Counted from the first letter of the stretch, positions 1 through 13,885 are shown. The stretch is 64,000 nucleotides of DNA from Sistotremastrum niveocremeum HHB9708 (GCA_001630475.1 KV419445.1:50599-114598); one strand, 5' to 3'. The notes: generated from the letters alone by a model not told the origin. Numbers and translations are program-made.

Positions 1-2374
1 CTTTATTCTGGAGGTCAGCATCGTGAGCGAGTCGTGCAGCTTCACGACGAGCTTGGGCCGATGCCTGGAAGACGGCGAGATCTTCGGCTTGTTGGTGAGC
101 ATAATCTTCGGCCAGAAGGGGACGCTCTTCTTTGCGATAAGCTCGTTCGAGATGGTCGATGCGCTTGGATATGATGCGTAATCGTTCGCTGGTCTCGCGC
201 TTTTCTTTCTCTAATTGCTCGACTTGCAATTTCATGAGGCTGTCGGTGTTGAGATTTTCCATGTTCTAATACTCCAGATCAGGAAACAAGAAGAGAAGAA
301 AAGAGAGAGAGAGAAACGCACATCGATGTCGACCTTGAGATTTCCTCTCTTGCTAAGGTTCTGTGCAAGCTGTCGGGCTTCCTCCTTCTTAATATTTTCA
401 ACCTCTCGTCGGGCCCTCTCGATCTCCCTCTTTCTGACTTCCTCAATAGCTCTCTTCGCCTCCTCATCCTTTTCTTTCCTACTTGCCTCAGCTTTCCTCC
501 CCTGTTCCTCTTTCTCTTGGCGCGCAGTAAGCTCCAGATGAAGCTCGCGACGACGAACAATGAGCGCCCGCTTAATAGCCAACGACTTTCGTTCAGCTTC
601 AACAGCTTCGAGAAGCGAGGCGAGCTGAGTAGTGGGCGGCGGCGGCGAGAAGAGCACGCTAAGGGAAGTGGAGAGCACGGTGGCGAGGGTACTAAGACGA
701 GTTTGTACGATGTCTGCCGACGAAGGTTGTACTACGTCATCCAGGGTATTCGCGGATGTCGATGCGCCGTCGGATGAAGATGAGGTGAAGAGACCAGCTG
801 TGAAATACAATACTCCCGTCGCATGATCTATTTGGACAGGTATTTCGCCCCGCTTCGCAGCGGCGACGATGAAACCCTCGACTTTGACATGTCCGGCGCC
901 TTCGACCTGGATTGGGGCAACGAGTTCGTGAACTTGCAAAAGATTGATGCTGTCGTACACTTGGCCGAGTTGGCCGAGTAAGCGCCCGAGAATGGCATCA
1001 CGGAGCTGGGCTACGTAAGGCTGATAGATTCCCTCTTGGATCTCCTCCAATTCCTTGAGGACTGGCGCAGCGGATGAGCAAAGCTCGAGGGGGTCGAAAG
1101 AAGTTTCGAGGAGGTCATATAGCGCTTGGACAGGAGCGGGCACGAGTTTTAGGAGGGGCGTAGGCATGGTGGATGCGAGGGCCGATGCGAGAAGGCCGGC
1201 TCTGGTGGGAGTCTTAGAAAGACCCAGGAGAGCAGTCAACCTCGAAACTCGGCCGCTCGAGGCGGGGTCGACGGAATTTTGGTCTGCATGTAATGGCACG
1301 GCGAGAGCACTGACAAGAACGATGCCGGCCAATTTACTAAGCTCCTCTTCGTCTGCAGGTTTGACGGGATGTGCGGAAGGATTTGAGCGAACGATAGCGT
1401 AGAACCTATTCCACGCTGCAGCGTGGTATAGGGCATTTCCACTCATCAGGAAAATTTTGGTGAGCTTTTCGTAGTAGCCCGCCATCATGCTCGGACGGGG
1501 TGCCTTTTTGGCCATAGTCAAAAGGTTATGGACATCTTCGACGGAACGGAAGGCTTCTTGCCAGAGCTCGAGCTCGACTGCGGCAGAGAGCTGGGCGAAA
1601 CGCGTGTCGAGGTGACGCTGGAGGGTGTCAGGATCGGAGAGGTTGATGGCATGGGGTTGGTGGGCATATTTCGCAATGGTAGATAAGTGAAGGCGGATGG
1701 TCTCGCAAAGACGGCGGAATTCGACTTTGCGAGAGTGTTTCAAACAGAACTTGAATGCCTGTTGGGCTATTTGCTACGAAATTCGGTTAGTATCTGTATC
1801 GAAAGGCAAAAACATGTGGACGAACTTGGTAGATAGCCTCAAGTCTTGCATTATTCTTCAACGTCTCTAATGCAGTTCTGTAGCTCTCCCACAAGAATTT
1901 GAGCCAAGGAGTCACGAGCGCGCGATCCGTGCGGTCCTTGCTCTGGTCTCCACTGACGGCGCCAAGTAGAATGCTCTCCGGAGTCTCAGTGGCTTCCAGA
2001 TCGTCGACATCCTCTAATGTGCCCTTCACCGCGCCAGCCGACACCTTGTCTGCTTTCTCTTGGGCCTCCTGCACTTTCTGGTCGGCAAGCTGTACAAAGC
2101 GCTTGATGACGACTTCGATGCTAGCCACGCTAGCATTCTGAGCGATATTCTTGTACTGCATCAGACCTTCTTTCGCGGTACGTCCCTTTCGCATGTCGAC
2201 GCAGAGCTCGACAAACCGAAGCATGATAGGTTCTAGGGATGCGAGAGGCGTGGAACGGAAGCGTTTGGAGGAGAACATGTCGGTGAGGGATTGGAGGGCG
2301 GCGTGGGACTGTCCGACTGAGACAAGTCCCTCAGCTTGCTTGAGCACCGTTTCTGGCTTTGAAGACGGCGCCAT
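1..2374 (-). CDS. TIF32: Eukaryotic translation initiation factor 3 subunit a, 5' part (gene continues past the left edge)
   Basis: This is the N-terminal part of eIF3a, the large scaffold subunit of the eIF3 complex that helps load mRNA and initiator tRNA on the 40S ribosome in the cytosol. The protein begins MAPSSKPETVLKQAEGLV and continues with the helical repeat typical of the family (LWESYRTALETLKNNARLE, then KHSRKVEFRRLCETIRLHL). A PCI-domain region follows, then a long charged coiled coil rich in Glu, Arg and Lys (about 235-600) that runs off the window. Three coding exons are visible: 2374-1826, 1773-320 and 265-1. The introns are 52 and 54 bases with clean GT-AG ends. The start is the first ATG of the open frame and matches the family N-terminus. 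The next gene on the same strand ends 377 bases upstream. Identification is firm; the C-terminal part is not in the window. Confidence 0.93.
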
Positions 2375-2751
2375 ATTGGGTGGACTGTCGAGGACGGTGT
2401 GGACAGAAACTTTAAAGTTTCGGATATTTCCGACCAGCCTCGGTCATAAACTCCGACGTGAAGCCTTCAAGTCCATTCTCATCCAAGTGCTCATCTGCTC
2501 ACAGACAGTACTACGCGCGTTTCACACAAATGCATACTATATACATTGCAATCTACATTTAGCCCACGAACATGCAATAAAAGTACATGAATTGAATAGT
2601 CCAGTATATGCCCAATGCCGAAGGAGTCTATAAAAGTCCGTGATGCCAGTGAAAAGTCATGAGTCATGATGAGTCTCTAGAAAGGGTATGCAGATGCAGA
2701 GGTATGAGTTCAGCAGCACAACAAAGCGATAGCAAAGGAAAAGAGGAGGTA
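2375..2751. promoter_or_regulatory. Intergenic region: promoter side of eIF3a, 3' side of the calcium channel gene
   Basis: Both flanking genes are on the minus strand, so these 377 bases must carry the 3' UTR and terminator of the channel gene and the promoter and 5' UTR of eIF3a. I see no convincing open frame and no clear TATA box. Confidence 0.5.
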
Positions 2752-5700
2752 TCATTCATTCGGGTCATCTTCGTCGTCTTTCTTCACTTTGCCCATTACA
2801 TCTGTCGTTGACAGTCAGAATAACTGCTTGCTTTGATGCTTAAAAAATTTGAGCTTACCTCCCCATTTTGATTCACGCAATGTACTCCAACGTCCCAATG
2901 CGCTTCCTTCCGCAAAGTTCGTCTCATTTGGCGATCTAGTCGGGGACGGGGAACTATCGCGCCTGGAGGGAATTCAAAGGGGAGAACTTAAGAAAAGACG
3001 CGGTGGGAGAGTGGAGATAGGTAGACTTACACGTAGTGATCATAAATGTCTGTAGTGCGCGTACTGACATCGCTGACGCGTCGGGAGCCTTCGCGAAGTA
3101 TTGACATGAAGGATGGCGAAGAAGGTGATGGAGAGGGAGTAGGTCCATCTTCGGCAAATACGGTGGTAGGCGAATAAACAGTCTGACGCGTTGGAGACGG
3201 CGTCTCTTCCAGGCCAGCCAGGGTTATATCTCGCGATTGGGAGGGAGGGGTGGTCATGAGAGAGTCAACAACGATCGCGGGAATATCTAATGGCAAGTCA
3301 GTATCGTGCGCAAGGCCTCCTGTGTAGCATTGAACGTACCAGGTCGCTGTTGGCGGGCTACCTCTGCAGCCTTTTCTTCGCGATAAGCGAGGAATCTTCT
3401 TCGATCATACACCATCTTTAACAACCCACGCACTCGCTCCAGGTCAACCAAGTCCTTCACGAGTTTGTTAACCTCAGTTCTACGAATCCATTCCTTCAAT
3501 CTGCGGGGACGGTCAGAGGTCTTCATTCCTAACATGAAATTCGATGGTTTGACATACTCGAGAGCATCCTTATCGTTGATCAGAGTATAGTGTGAGATCA
3601 TCAGAAGCACGGAGGTGAAGGAGAGTCCTCGTCCTGGCTCCGTCGAGATACTCGCTTCTTGTATCAATCGATTATACAAGCGCCTTCGTCGTCGGATCTC
3701 GGCGGGGTCAATGGAGGACAATGCTCTCGCCAGCTTGTAAAGGTCTATGCCGTCAATGATTCGACCTCCGCTGCGGAAGTCCATGTCTTCGTCAAAGTGA
3801 GCGACTTTCTTGAGGTTGGCGATGCTTAGTTCCGAGGGATAGATCCGTACTTCGAAGCAATTAGAAAGTTTCTGTTGGTGGCTTATGAGATCGTATAAGG
3901 AATCTAATCATGTACGTACCGCAAAGAAGGGGATGAAGTTCCGCTTCTCAAGGTATCCGGTGTTGTGGTTGGCAAACTCGGCCCAGATCTTCTTAAACGA
4001 ACGCATTTCTTCGCGAGTGATAGAACGGGAACCTCCAGCCTGTTGGGTGACGTAGGAGAAACTTTCGACGACCACACCTGGGAGCATGTCAGTTAAGACG
4101 TTTCAAAGAATGAAGGAGCTTTTACCAGTGAACATGTTGACGAAGATATACTATCATGAAGAGTCAGACACATAATGACCTGGCCCTTAATAGTGTACGC
4201 ACCATGCTTAAAATATTCCATGCGATGAATAGGGAGAATGCCCATCCCACACTTCCACAATCAGAGTCGGGTTCTGATGGCGACGAATTCGTGCATCGCG
4301 GATATGTCAATGCACTAGGGTCATTGAATGAGAAACTCGACATCTAGGGTAATATGAACCTACTAGTCGTGCATGTATTGATTCCATCCTTCCCTGCACA
4401 GAGATGAGAGGTGCAGACCACCGGACAAGCACGAACTTACCCGGTACTCATGAAGGCCAACATGAGAAGTGCCCTCCCAAGCGTTGAGTAATTTTCTTCT
4501 CGAGTCTCGGCACTTTCCCATCTCGTCAAACCGAAGACTTCGACGTAAAGTATTCCGAAGAACAGGAAGAGCGTAAACCAAAGAATCATCAAACTAGATA
4601 TGACGGGCAAGCTCGACCTGGAGCGAAAGGTTATGAATATAGGCAAAACAGAGAGACCTGCGCGCCGACCTCGAGGTCTTGAATAATTGATTCATGCGAT
4701 TCGACCTTTGGACGAGCTTGAAGGCGATACTAGTCAAGAATATTTTCTGCATCTGTTGTGTACTGAAGGACGCCGATCCTGCCCGGATTGGAATCGTCGT
4801 TGCAGCGCTGCCTATCACAACGATGAGATCGAACGAATTCCAGCCATTTGCAAGAAAGCTCCGCAGCCCTAGGCCGTAGAAACGAATAGATACGTCGAGG
4901 GCATAAATGCAAATGACGGCGAGGAAGTAATCGTCTAAGCAACGTCAGGTTAAGGGCCCAGATACAGTGCAGCGACTCACCTCTAAAATCGTCTCTGAGC
5001 TTTCCTCGGGTGAAAGTTTCGGTCCTACGGTATGATGTGAGAATGTTGTGATGCATAAGCGGAAAGAAGCCTACATCAAGACAAGAATGTGAACCACGAA
5101 GACGAATGTCATCATCTTCGCCCACCATCCGTGCTTATTGACGGCTCGATCGTAGCACCAGGATCGGAATCTGCCGACCGGTCTAGTCTTGGGTCTTTTG
5201 GATGGCTTCTGTCGCATGATAAGCCGACGAAGATCGATCCAGTCTCGTTGAGCTTGAGTAAGATAAGCTGTCCCTGTCTTCGTACTAAAGTTGCCGATAA
5301 TGACACTGTAAACCGAAAGTCAATCGGGATATAATCAGGACGGCTAAAATGAAGTTACCTGACGAAAACAGTGAGAATAACAACCGCGCCGAGGAGATTG
5401 AAGAACAAGAAGAATAGAGCATTGGCTTGGTTTGCATTTGTCAAAGGCTGGAGATCGTGGCCTGTGATTCCTACAGCAGCTTCCAAAACGTCAATCCACC
5501 CTTCCAATGACACAATCTCAAACAAAATCAGAAGAGACGAAGGGAAATTGTCAAATGACCATGAGGTCGATGTATGAGGATTGTCCCACACTCGCGGTGC
5601 ATAGAAGCCCAGATTCACGCTGTTGCTGTCCAGGACATAGCTAACGTATTCGTCCCGACATTGGTCCTTGCCCGCTACGCTTGAATCGTTGCAGGAGTAC

Positions 5701-8700
5701 ATGAGCCCGGTGAAGATATTCAACCCCCAGACGGCATAGGGAACGAGGTACAGCATGGCCAGCATGGCTGCGTCCAAAATTCTTGAGGCGCCCGCGAAGA
5801 TAAGTGATTCGAACGTTGAGCGATTCTTGTCGATAAGAGTGATGAGACGGAGGGCACGAAGGGCACGAAGAGATCGAGTAACCCGGTTCACACCGCCGAT
5901 GACAACGATGCTGCTGATAGTATTGACGATGAGTCCTGCGAGGATGATAAAGTCCACGATATTCCATTCATCTTTGAGATACGCGTTGGGAGTGAACGCA
6001 AAACCATCAGCAAGGACTTTGACGAAGAACTCGCAGAGCAATACGAGAACGAAAGTGGCTTCGGCAAGATCGAACCATGATCCGCGGATGAATCCATGCT
6101 GTTGATAGAACTCTCTGCGATATGCAGGTGTGGCAATGCCTGCGACGACGATGCCACCTATGACAGCCAACAGAATGATCAATTCAAAGATCGGATGTGC
6201 GATCGGCGAATGTGATCGGCCAAATATTCGCTTTCCGTTGGCAGGTTTGACAACAGATTGGGCGGTCCTTCGCAGCTTATTCGTTTGAGAAAAGATCCAA
6301 AGAGTCTTATCATATGACGGATGGGCCGCAATAAAGCGTGCCGTGCGTTGCCGACGATCGTAGAGTGCGTCTCTACTGGCCTGCACGGGAGAAGCGTTCG
6401 GCGCAACAGTGGCAAGGATGTCGCTAAATGAGAGATGCTCAGTCGAAGGGTTTGCGAAATCGCGGGTCTAAAGCTTACAGGTATCTCTCCGTTTCCTCCA
6501 ACTCGTCGATATTATCCATGGCCCCTCTTCGATCTTTGATGGTCATGGTTCGCAAAGGAATATGGTCTATCTGCTCTTCCCCGCTGAAGAAGTGATTCAA
6601 AGCTGCGATCGTTTTGATCGAGTACGTGGTCTTCAACGAGCTCCAGTTACCCTGAACATCAGTTAGCACTCAAGCGGTGGCAAGGGAATAAAGGTGAACA
6701 ACACACACTAGCACTCCTCGCCCTTCGATGCATCCTCAAGGTTTCCACTGAGCTCTTCTGGAACGGGAGTCCAACCGTCGAACTTCGTGGTCCCCATCCG
6801 TTCGAGCCGGAACTGACATCACTAGCGTCTTTGAAGTACCGATAAGGGTTTAGCCAGCCTAACCAGTCTCTCGAATGGACGTCGTCTATCTGCTGCGGAC
6901 CTAGGTGGGCGACGTAATATTGAGCCGCTTGTTGGCCGTTCTTTGATTCTTCGGCGACTTCGAAGTTCTCGCGGAGCACGGCAACGAACATTTGAAGGAT
7001 GATGACTTGACCCGTTTCAGGCCGTGACGTGAATAAATTCAAGGGTGACCACGTACAATTTGCGAAAAGGAACCATCCGGAGAGAAATACAACAGTGACG
7101 ATGACTTGCTTGAAAGGCACCTCAGCTTCTCCGGCCGAGTACAATACATCCGTCCAATTCTCAGAAGAGAAAATCTGATTGATGTGTTCAGTGACCGAAG
7201 GCTACGGTGGAATCAGGGCTGAAACCGCTGACCTGATACATAGCCAAAAAGCCGTTATAAATCTGACTAAAATTCATGCTCGCTTCTGGCGTCAAATCTC
7301 CTCGAAACAGTTGCACGGCCACGAGGGCCGCCAAGAAGTTCGTGAGGAGAAGAAACATGGTCATGTTCAGTAACCCGTAGAAGTTGCCAAATATTGCTAA
7401 CTGTGAATCATCAGACCATTTATAAACAGCCGAATAAGATTTGAAAGATGCGTACCAATAGAGGTTTCATGCGTGGGAACACAAGGATAACACGGTAGAA
7501 TCGTGCCAGCTGGAAGAACGTGAGCCATGGATATACGGCAGCATGCCGAATAACAGGGATTTGAATGGCGCTGCATATCAATCCAAGGAACAGATCGAGG
7601 AAATTTGAGGGGCTGCTCAGAAAGAGACGCCAGTCCGGCATATGACCGATGAAGCGCCACAAGATTTCGACGTCGAATAGCAATGTGAACACCAGTTCGG
7701 CGAAGTCTGGTGAAGGAATGAGCGATCCTGTACGCGGAAGCGAAGAGAATCAAACGTACTGATCCTGTCCAGAAAGCCCTGGCTACGATTAGGAGTTCTC
7801 GTGGCTTGGATGGAGACGCTCGCAAGAACAAGAAGAGGCCAGAAGAGTTGCGTTTTCTCGTACACAACTCTCACTATATTTCGCCTGCTCCCTCCCACAG
7901 TCAATCTACTGCCACTGCTATTCCCGTCAGCCAACATCCATTCTTCTTGCGCGGGCTTGACCCTGAGTGCGCGTTAGATAAAGTATATAATTGGAATGGT
8001 CAATACGACGAACCGATGAGCCCCAAAAGCGCTCTTCTTAGTTGCACTTCTAATACTTGAAAACGTGTTCGTAATCACAGCGACGAAGAGGTTCAGAAGC
8101 CAAAAGTTCAGAACGATGACGCCGAGTACATAGAATAAAGACGAGGCAAAGAATTCGGCGTCGATCGCGTCATACATATCCGTTGACCACTGGGAATTTA
8201 GATCAGATAACAAGACTATGTGATAGAGAAGATTCGCACAGTATTGACGCTTGCGATGACAATAACCTGCAGGAGTGCAGTAAAGATATTGTCGTAACTT
8301 TGGATCCCCATATTAGGATTCTGATCTTGCTCCTATAGCCACACATTTGTCAGGCTTCTCCACGTGGGAAGGTCAATGTCAACGTACCACACAAGTTTGC
8401 CCTAGAGGACAGATGAAGCCTCTCGGCGAACTCGTTGACAATGCACCAGATGCCGTGATGAAGGCGGACGTGTTCAGAGAGTGAGGGTCGACGAAGCCAC
8501 CACAAAATTGACCCCACGTTAGATTGTTGCCGTCCGGCATTGCTATATACGTACAGCGATTAGAGTCATTCGAGAGAGTCGCGATGACAGAGATGGCGAT
8601 AGAGCGGCGAATAAGGGTACGCACTCATGACACATTGTCTCAGAAAGCTTCCGTTGAACGATTGCACGCCGACGATCCTAGATGCCACGATCAACACGTC

Positions 8701-10529
8701 GAGTAATGCACGTATAACTGAGACGCGATACGTACGAGAATAAAACCATCGCAAAAATTACAAAGTAAGCTACATTTGCAAGTAGAGGTCTTGCAATCTT
8801 CAAACTCCTCATAATTGTCTAAAGCCGTCGAAATCAGCTTCTATCCGATGTCATAACAGAGCAGGACTCACCGAAGTACCATTGGTCACTGCCAAGAGTC
8901 TGCTACATCTCAACACGCTCAAGGCTCGAAACAACCCCAGATGCAATCCCGCCGTATGTTCTACCCCCACAGCACTTAGAATGAATGAAATCCAGAATGA
9001 AGTAACGGCAATCGCGTCAATGCGACTCCATGAATGACGAAGATAAGGCACCCCTCTATGCGCAAGAGATCTCTGCGCATGAAGTGCAAACTCAAAAGGA
9101 AGGACAGAGGACGAACGCCGGGACATCGGCGGTGGATTCGCATTCGTCGAATTCGAAGGGAGGGGATGCGATGGGTTTGGTGGTGGTGGAAAGGTGGCTG
9201 GGGCAGGGTTGATAGACGGATGTCTGGAATGGATGGGAGTCAGAGGCGGGATGACGATCTTGAGGGTATCGGGGATGAAGCCCTCGGTGCTCTTCCGTGC
9301 GTGTCCCTTCTCAGGTCCGCCTACTAGGACGGGAATAGGGCTTGGTTTAGGTTGATCCTGGGAGAGCTTGAATGGCGTGGTGAGGCGGGAGATTACCACG
9401 GGGAGAGGAGGGTTGTCGTGGAAGGGATTGGAGAATATCGAGGAGAGGTGTACGGCGGGATCTAGTAGTAGGCCAGATACTACAATTCTGGCGAACGATT
9501 CTAAGCTGTCAAAAACTACAGTCAGTCTGGGTATAACATTTGAGAGACGGAGACATACGTGAAAACACAAAAGAGAGCAAATATTCCGATATCTTCCCAG
9601 GTTGAAAGTGGACCGCGCGGTAAAGGGTCGTCGAGAAACAGTGTATTAGCAGATTGGATCGTAAGGAGGAGGGTGTTAATAATGATAAGCAGCAAAATCG
9701 CAGGTTCTGTCCAACTATCAAGGAAGGTCAGGGAGCGTGAATGAAAAGAGTGATGTCGGACATACTGATATACGAGCAGCTTGTACATCGCGAGACGTAC
9801 CGAACTGGTCGGATAGAGGAAACACAATGTCCTTCCTCGCAGAGGAGATATCTTCGTCTCAACGTCTTCCGGTTCGTCTCGAACCTCATCATCTCCTCTT
9901 GACTCGTCTGCGGGTTCGTCCAAGTCCAAATCACGCCGACCAGCAGCGCTCGCCTCTCGTTCTCTTCTGTCCTGCTCATCATCCTCATCTTGAATCCGCA
10001 TACTGCTCTCCATATCCATCGCCGCAAGGTTAACAACCCGCATGCTGACCCTCCTCATCTTCTTCCCAACAGCTCTCAACGTGTCGGTGCCCTTCTTCAA
10101 CGGCGAAGACTGCGCATACCGTTTCCTCGTCGCGACGCGTTCGATATCCGTATCACTGTCTCCCCTCGACGGAGCAGTAAGTCGAACATCATCCGCACTC
10201 GAATAAGTCGGCGAATCGAGCGAAGATTCAGATTGTTGCGGTCCAGGAAGATTATACGAGAAACCTTTCCCAGGGCCACTTCCGCCTCCAATAGGCCTCG
10301 GAGGGGCAAAATCAGAAGAGTCTAGATCATCCATGACAATAGCGCTGCCAACTTCGAGACTATTGCTGTTCGAATGAGTCCGAAACGGATTTGTATTGAC
10401 AGGAATCTGGATATCGCGAGGTCTGTTCCATGAATTGCGTCTGCTGAGTCCTTCGCTGGACGTTTTCGAGGGTGAGGAAGGCTGCGATATAGCAGGAGAT
10501 ATGGCTGTCGATGACGATGAAGGGTTCAT
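2752..10529 (-). CDS. CCH1: Cch1-type voltage-gated calcium channel alpha-1 subunit (many exons)
   Basis: Plasma-membrane calcium channel, the fungal counterpart of animal alpha-1 subunits; in fungi it works with Mid1 in high-affinity calcium uptake. The start [13 protein letters not shown] is the first true ATG (10529-10527), and the last exon ends KDDEDDPNE and stop at 2754-2752. All four repeats can be followed. Repeat I lies near 9.75-8.0 kb, with S4 [12 protein letters not shown] and S6 [13 protein letters not shown]. Repeat II is near 7.9-6.9 kb, repeat III is mostly in exon 6386-5355 with S4 [17 protein letters not shown], and repeat IV is near 5.3-4.1 kb. An EF-hand-like segment with [20 protein letters not shown] lies near 4.0 kb, followed by a basic C-terminal region and a Ser/Pro/Thr tail. 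The cytosolic N-terminus of about 200 residues is Ser-rich and acidic. Pore-loop residues are N, E, E, E for repeats I to IV. Introns are short and numerous; I resolved only some, so the span is given without exons. Confidence 0.9.
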
Positions 10530-10859
10530 CAACGCGCGAGGCGTAGGAAATTGCTCTTCGCTCGGTACTCAGTCGTATGCAGAGCAGTGCCTGTGTAGGC
10601 GCGTTTCGATTACGTAAGTGGCAACGGAAGCAGATTTTCTGCCAGACGAGGGGGAAAATTACAGGTTCAACAGCATAAAATTGGGTGAATATAAATCTGT
10701 TAGCTAAATATATGAGGTCGCAATAATGATAGTATCAAAGCAAAGCAAAGTGTCCAAATGTCCAAGACCCAACACTGGCGAAGATAGCGAAAGTCCATCC
10801 CAAACCAGGACAATCATACAAAACCAAGATATCAGGCGAGCAGTCAGATAAGTCGAAAG
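10530..10859. promoter_or_regulatory. Intergenic region: 5' side of the calcium channel, 3' side of the fucosyltransferase-like gene
   Basis: These 330 bases lie between two minus-strand genes. They should hold the channel promoter and the downstream gene's polyadenylation region. I see no supported coding frame or distinct motif. Confidence 0.45.
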
Positions 10860-12523
10860 TTAGTGAGCATCAGCATCTCTCGACCCCCATCTGACCGTGC
10901 TCCCCGCTCCCCCACTCCACTCCTCCGTCCTCCTCAACGCAATACTGCTCATCGTACTTCCCGCCGTCCCCACGAATCCAATCCCATAACTCTGAATAGC
11001 CGCATCCAAGAAAACGGTATACCACATCCCATACTTCTCCTCCGTCTTCCAAGTATCATGATCCACATGAAACCATCCCAAGTTCTTGACATCCCCCCAC
11101 CATTTTTCGGAAGACCCAGCGGGGTAGGATGGGTCGTTTGGAGGCGTGCGAAGGGGTTCGTCGGATAGGACGACGACTTTGAGATATTCCTCGGATGTAT
11201 CTTCGAAGCCTTTTCTCGCGAGCTCATCTCGAACCTCTTTGACACGTGTAGCATATGCGCTCAACGGAGCCATGCAGTCGTCCAAAGGTGTCGATCCGCA
11301 GATATTCCGGAAATCGCTCCTGCGAACGTGGACGGCAATATAAGGCGGGATTGGTCCTCCCACCACGAAAGGAATGTCGAGAATATGTGAGATGTATTCC
11401 GAGGCCATCGAACGGAGGCGCGGTGTCCAGTGCATGTGCCGTCCAACGGTATGCCACACCATCCCTGATTCTCTCCACCATTCATCATGATTATCATCAG
11501 CGCGAGAGCTGACATAATATAGATAATCAACGCAAAAGAGTTGATCGTCTGGATCGAGCTGGTTGCCTTTCGAATTAGGAATCGGTATTTTGTCCGGGAT
11601 GGTCTCGCTCAGTTTGTCCCCTCCAGGTTTTCGGCTGAGAATGTCGAGGAGAAGTGTCCTCCACTCCTTCCCTTTTTCGATTCCTTCACGTCGACCATTC
11701 GGATATCCCAAATCTGCGATAGCGTGCAAATTCCAATCTAATCCATCCACTCGATCCGGCTGCGCAGGTCGACCGAATGGAACAGGCGTCCATGAGATAT
11801 CGAGCGACATCGGATCCGCCCATTTTCCTCTGTGCCATTTCCCTTCGCTTCCCGAGAGAGCTTGAGTAGGCCAAAGTGTCCAACATCCCACTTCCTCTTT
11901 TTCACCTCCATAATATCCTCTCGTCTTTGGATCCGTGTTTGATGGAGTAGATAAATTTTTGATGTCGTGCCATTCGAGAATGGGGATGCCCATACCCTCC
12001 GATAGTCGTTCAACATCAAATACCTCACCGAAGGGTATTAGACCGGCTTCGAGAGGGAGATGTGAGGGAGAGTAAGGCGGGAGGATGGGTGTTCGGCGGG
12101 TGAGGAGAGCTAGGAGGAGCAGATAGCCTGAGGCCATTACGTCGTTTGCTACAGTGTAACGTCAATAAAAGAAAATGTTCAAATGGTGAAGAACTCACTC
12201 CATCCAGAATTAGGGAATGAGGTTACATATCCATGATGAGGGAGCAACAAATCTCGAAAGCGAGCGGTGACAGGTCCGCTTTGTAGCGGTAGAGGTAACG
12301 AAGGCTTCTGCTCCTTCGTGGGCTCTCCATGTATTAATGGGAGGTCTGATATGTCGAGCTCAGGTGGTGACGAAGAGGGCACATCATGAGATGGCGAAAA
12401 GCCTGCGAGTGGAGGTGGCAGGGCACTAGATGGTACTGAGAGATGCCACGGCCAGAAACTCGAGAGCGTGAATAAGACGAATATAACCAGAAAGAATCCC
12501 AAGACGGGACGTAGAGAACGCAT
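10860..12523 (-). CDS. Golgi-type membrane-anchored O-fucosyltransferase-like protein
   Basis: Two exons, 12523-12199 and 12148-10860, join across a 50-base GT-AG intron to give 537 residues. The start MRSLRPVLGFFLVIFVLF is a short basic stretch followed by one hydrophobic segment, which fits a type II signal anchor; a Pro/Ser stem follows. Downstream are the features expected of GDP-fucose O-fucosyltransferase-like folds: FPNSGWTNDVMASGYLLLL early, a central IAVHVRRSDFRNICG (a basic HxRRxDF nucleotide-sugar motif) and a C-terminal FVGTAGSTMSSIALRR. The protein most likely acts in the Golgi or ER lumen on a glycoprotein or glycolipid. The donor and acceptor cannot be told from sequence. An alternative reading is another GT-B enzyme with a similar donor site. 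Assignment to the superfamily is fairly safe; the exact activity is not. Confidence 0.7.
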
Positions 12524-13690
12524 CGTCGTCGTTGACGGGCACAAGTTCGTCCAGCGCTCGAAGATTGGTCGCGAAGGGCAAAGCTGCGCTTACGTCATTT
12601 TTAAATGCGAGAAAAAGTGTAGAATATGAATTTATGTGGAATTTTGTGTATTCCACGTCCTTGACCGGGACGATATGAGCAAGACGACCAATTTCTTTTT
12701 GGCCGTCGGCGTCGTCGATGGAAGATTTTGCTAAGCGATGAGCCCAAGTCGATTACGTAACATCCATCTTCTCCTCGCGAGCATCCATGTACCGCATACA
12801 TGTGTGTGCAGAACATGCCCATCTCCATCCAACAAATACCATCGGTCTAAGGCATTATACCATCCAGTTTCATTCACGGCTTTCCCCCGAAAATTCGTTC
12901 TTGAAAGAGCCTCCTGACGGCCTTGACTTCGCCAGTGGGTGTCGTCCTCGAACACCCCTGCCATCGCTCTTTGGCTTCGCTGAATGTATGCCTTTTCTTC
13001 CATCGTCACGTCTATATCCTTCTTGAGCTCACCTTATCCCACAGTATGCAGATCAAGACTTCATGCGGTGTCTCGTGTCACCATGATGGCAGGATCAACC
13101 TGTCGAGATCCTATCTCCGTCTTTCCCCTGGCCTCCCCTGAAGCTTCGAAATACCAAATTTGATGCAAGACTCGATAAACCAATCAAAATTAACATATCC
13201 CATTCATACTATACTCTCGTTCTTTCCATCCATCGTCGCCTCCTGCTTCACGAATTTCTTTGGACCGTCATCGGTTGCGTTTGGTCAAAGCCAAGCCAGA
13301 GAGCAATCTAAACTAGACACCCTGCTTCTCCTGCTCGATGTGGATCTCGCGAGCCGAGATATCAAACAGCTTGATTGATGCCACGGACATTTGGAGCTCA
13401 GTCCTTCGGTTCCCTTAGAGAGCCGGCTCAGAACGCGTATCTTAGGCATCATATAGGGGCAACAGAGAGAGAGATACACAATGCGCTTCTGTTCGATCCA
13501 CCGAAGATGGCATACAACTCTCTACTGCACGAGCTATCCCTACGAGAAGATGGAAGACCGACTTTCGTTCTTCGAAGGTGAGCTCTAGCTGAACCGGCGT
13601 TGCCTGTGACCAATATTACAACATTGCCAGGCCCGGACCATAAACATCTCCCATTGACAAGTCAACTCGTTGGAGTACCACTTCTCGTCA
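12524..13690. other. Intergenic region without a supported gene
   Basis: This is the divergent boundary between the minus-strand fucosyltransferase-like gene and the NLR island. Only short overlapping frames occur, without family motifs or consistent splice structure. The first part should carry the fucosyltransferase-like promoter. Confidence 0.4.
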
Positions 13691-13885
13691 GCGCATATAT
13701 TCGTCGGCTGACGCACCAAGAGATAGTGGGGTTCGCAGTATCTATACTGGTTGACACAACGTGTGAAGAGATCAAGGATCTATGGTGCCATCGCGATGTG
13801 CCTTGCCTGTTCCAGGAACCCGCTCTAATGGCATCCATGTGGTGCATGTCACGGCGTGTCGCCAAGGTCCCGGATGTACCTCGTC

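Noticed and set aside
215-541. Plus-strand frame MLDLQFHEAVGVEIF opposite eIF3a
   Set aside because: It lies antisense to the eIF3a exons and its Ser/Arg-rich composition is the shadow of the coiled-coil codons.
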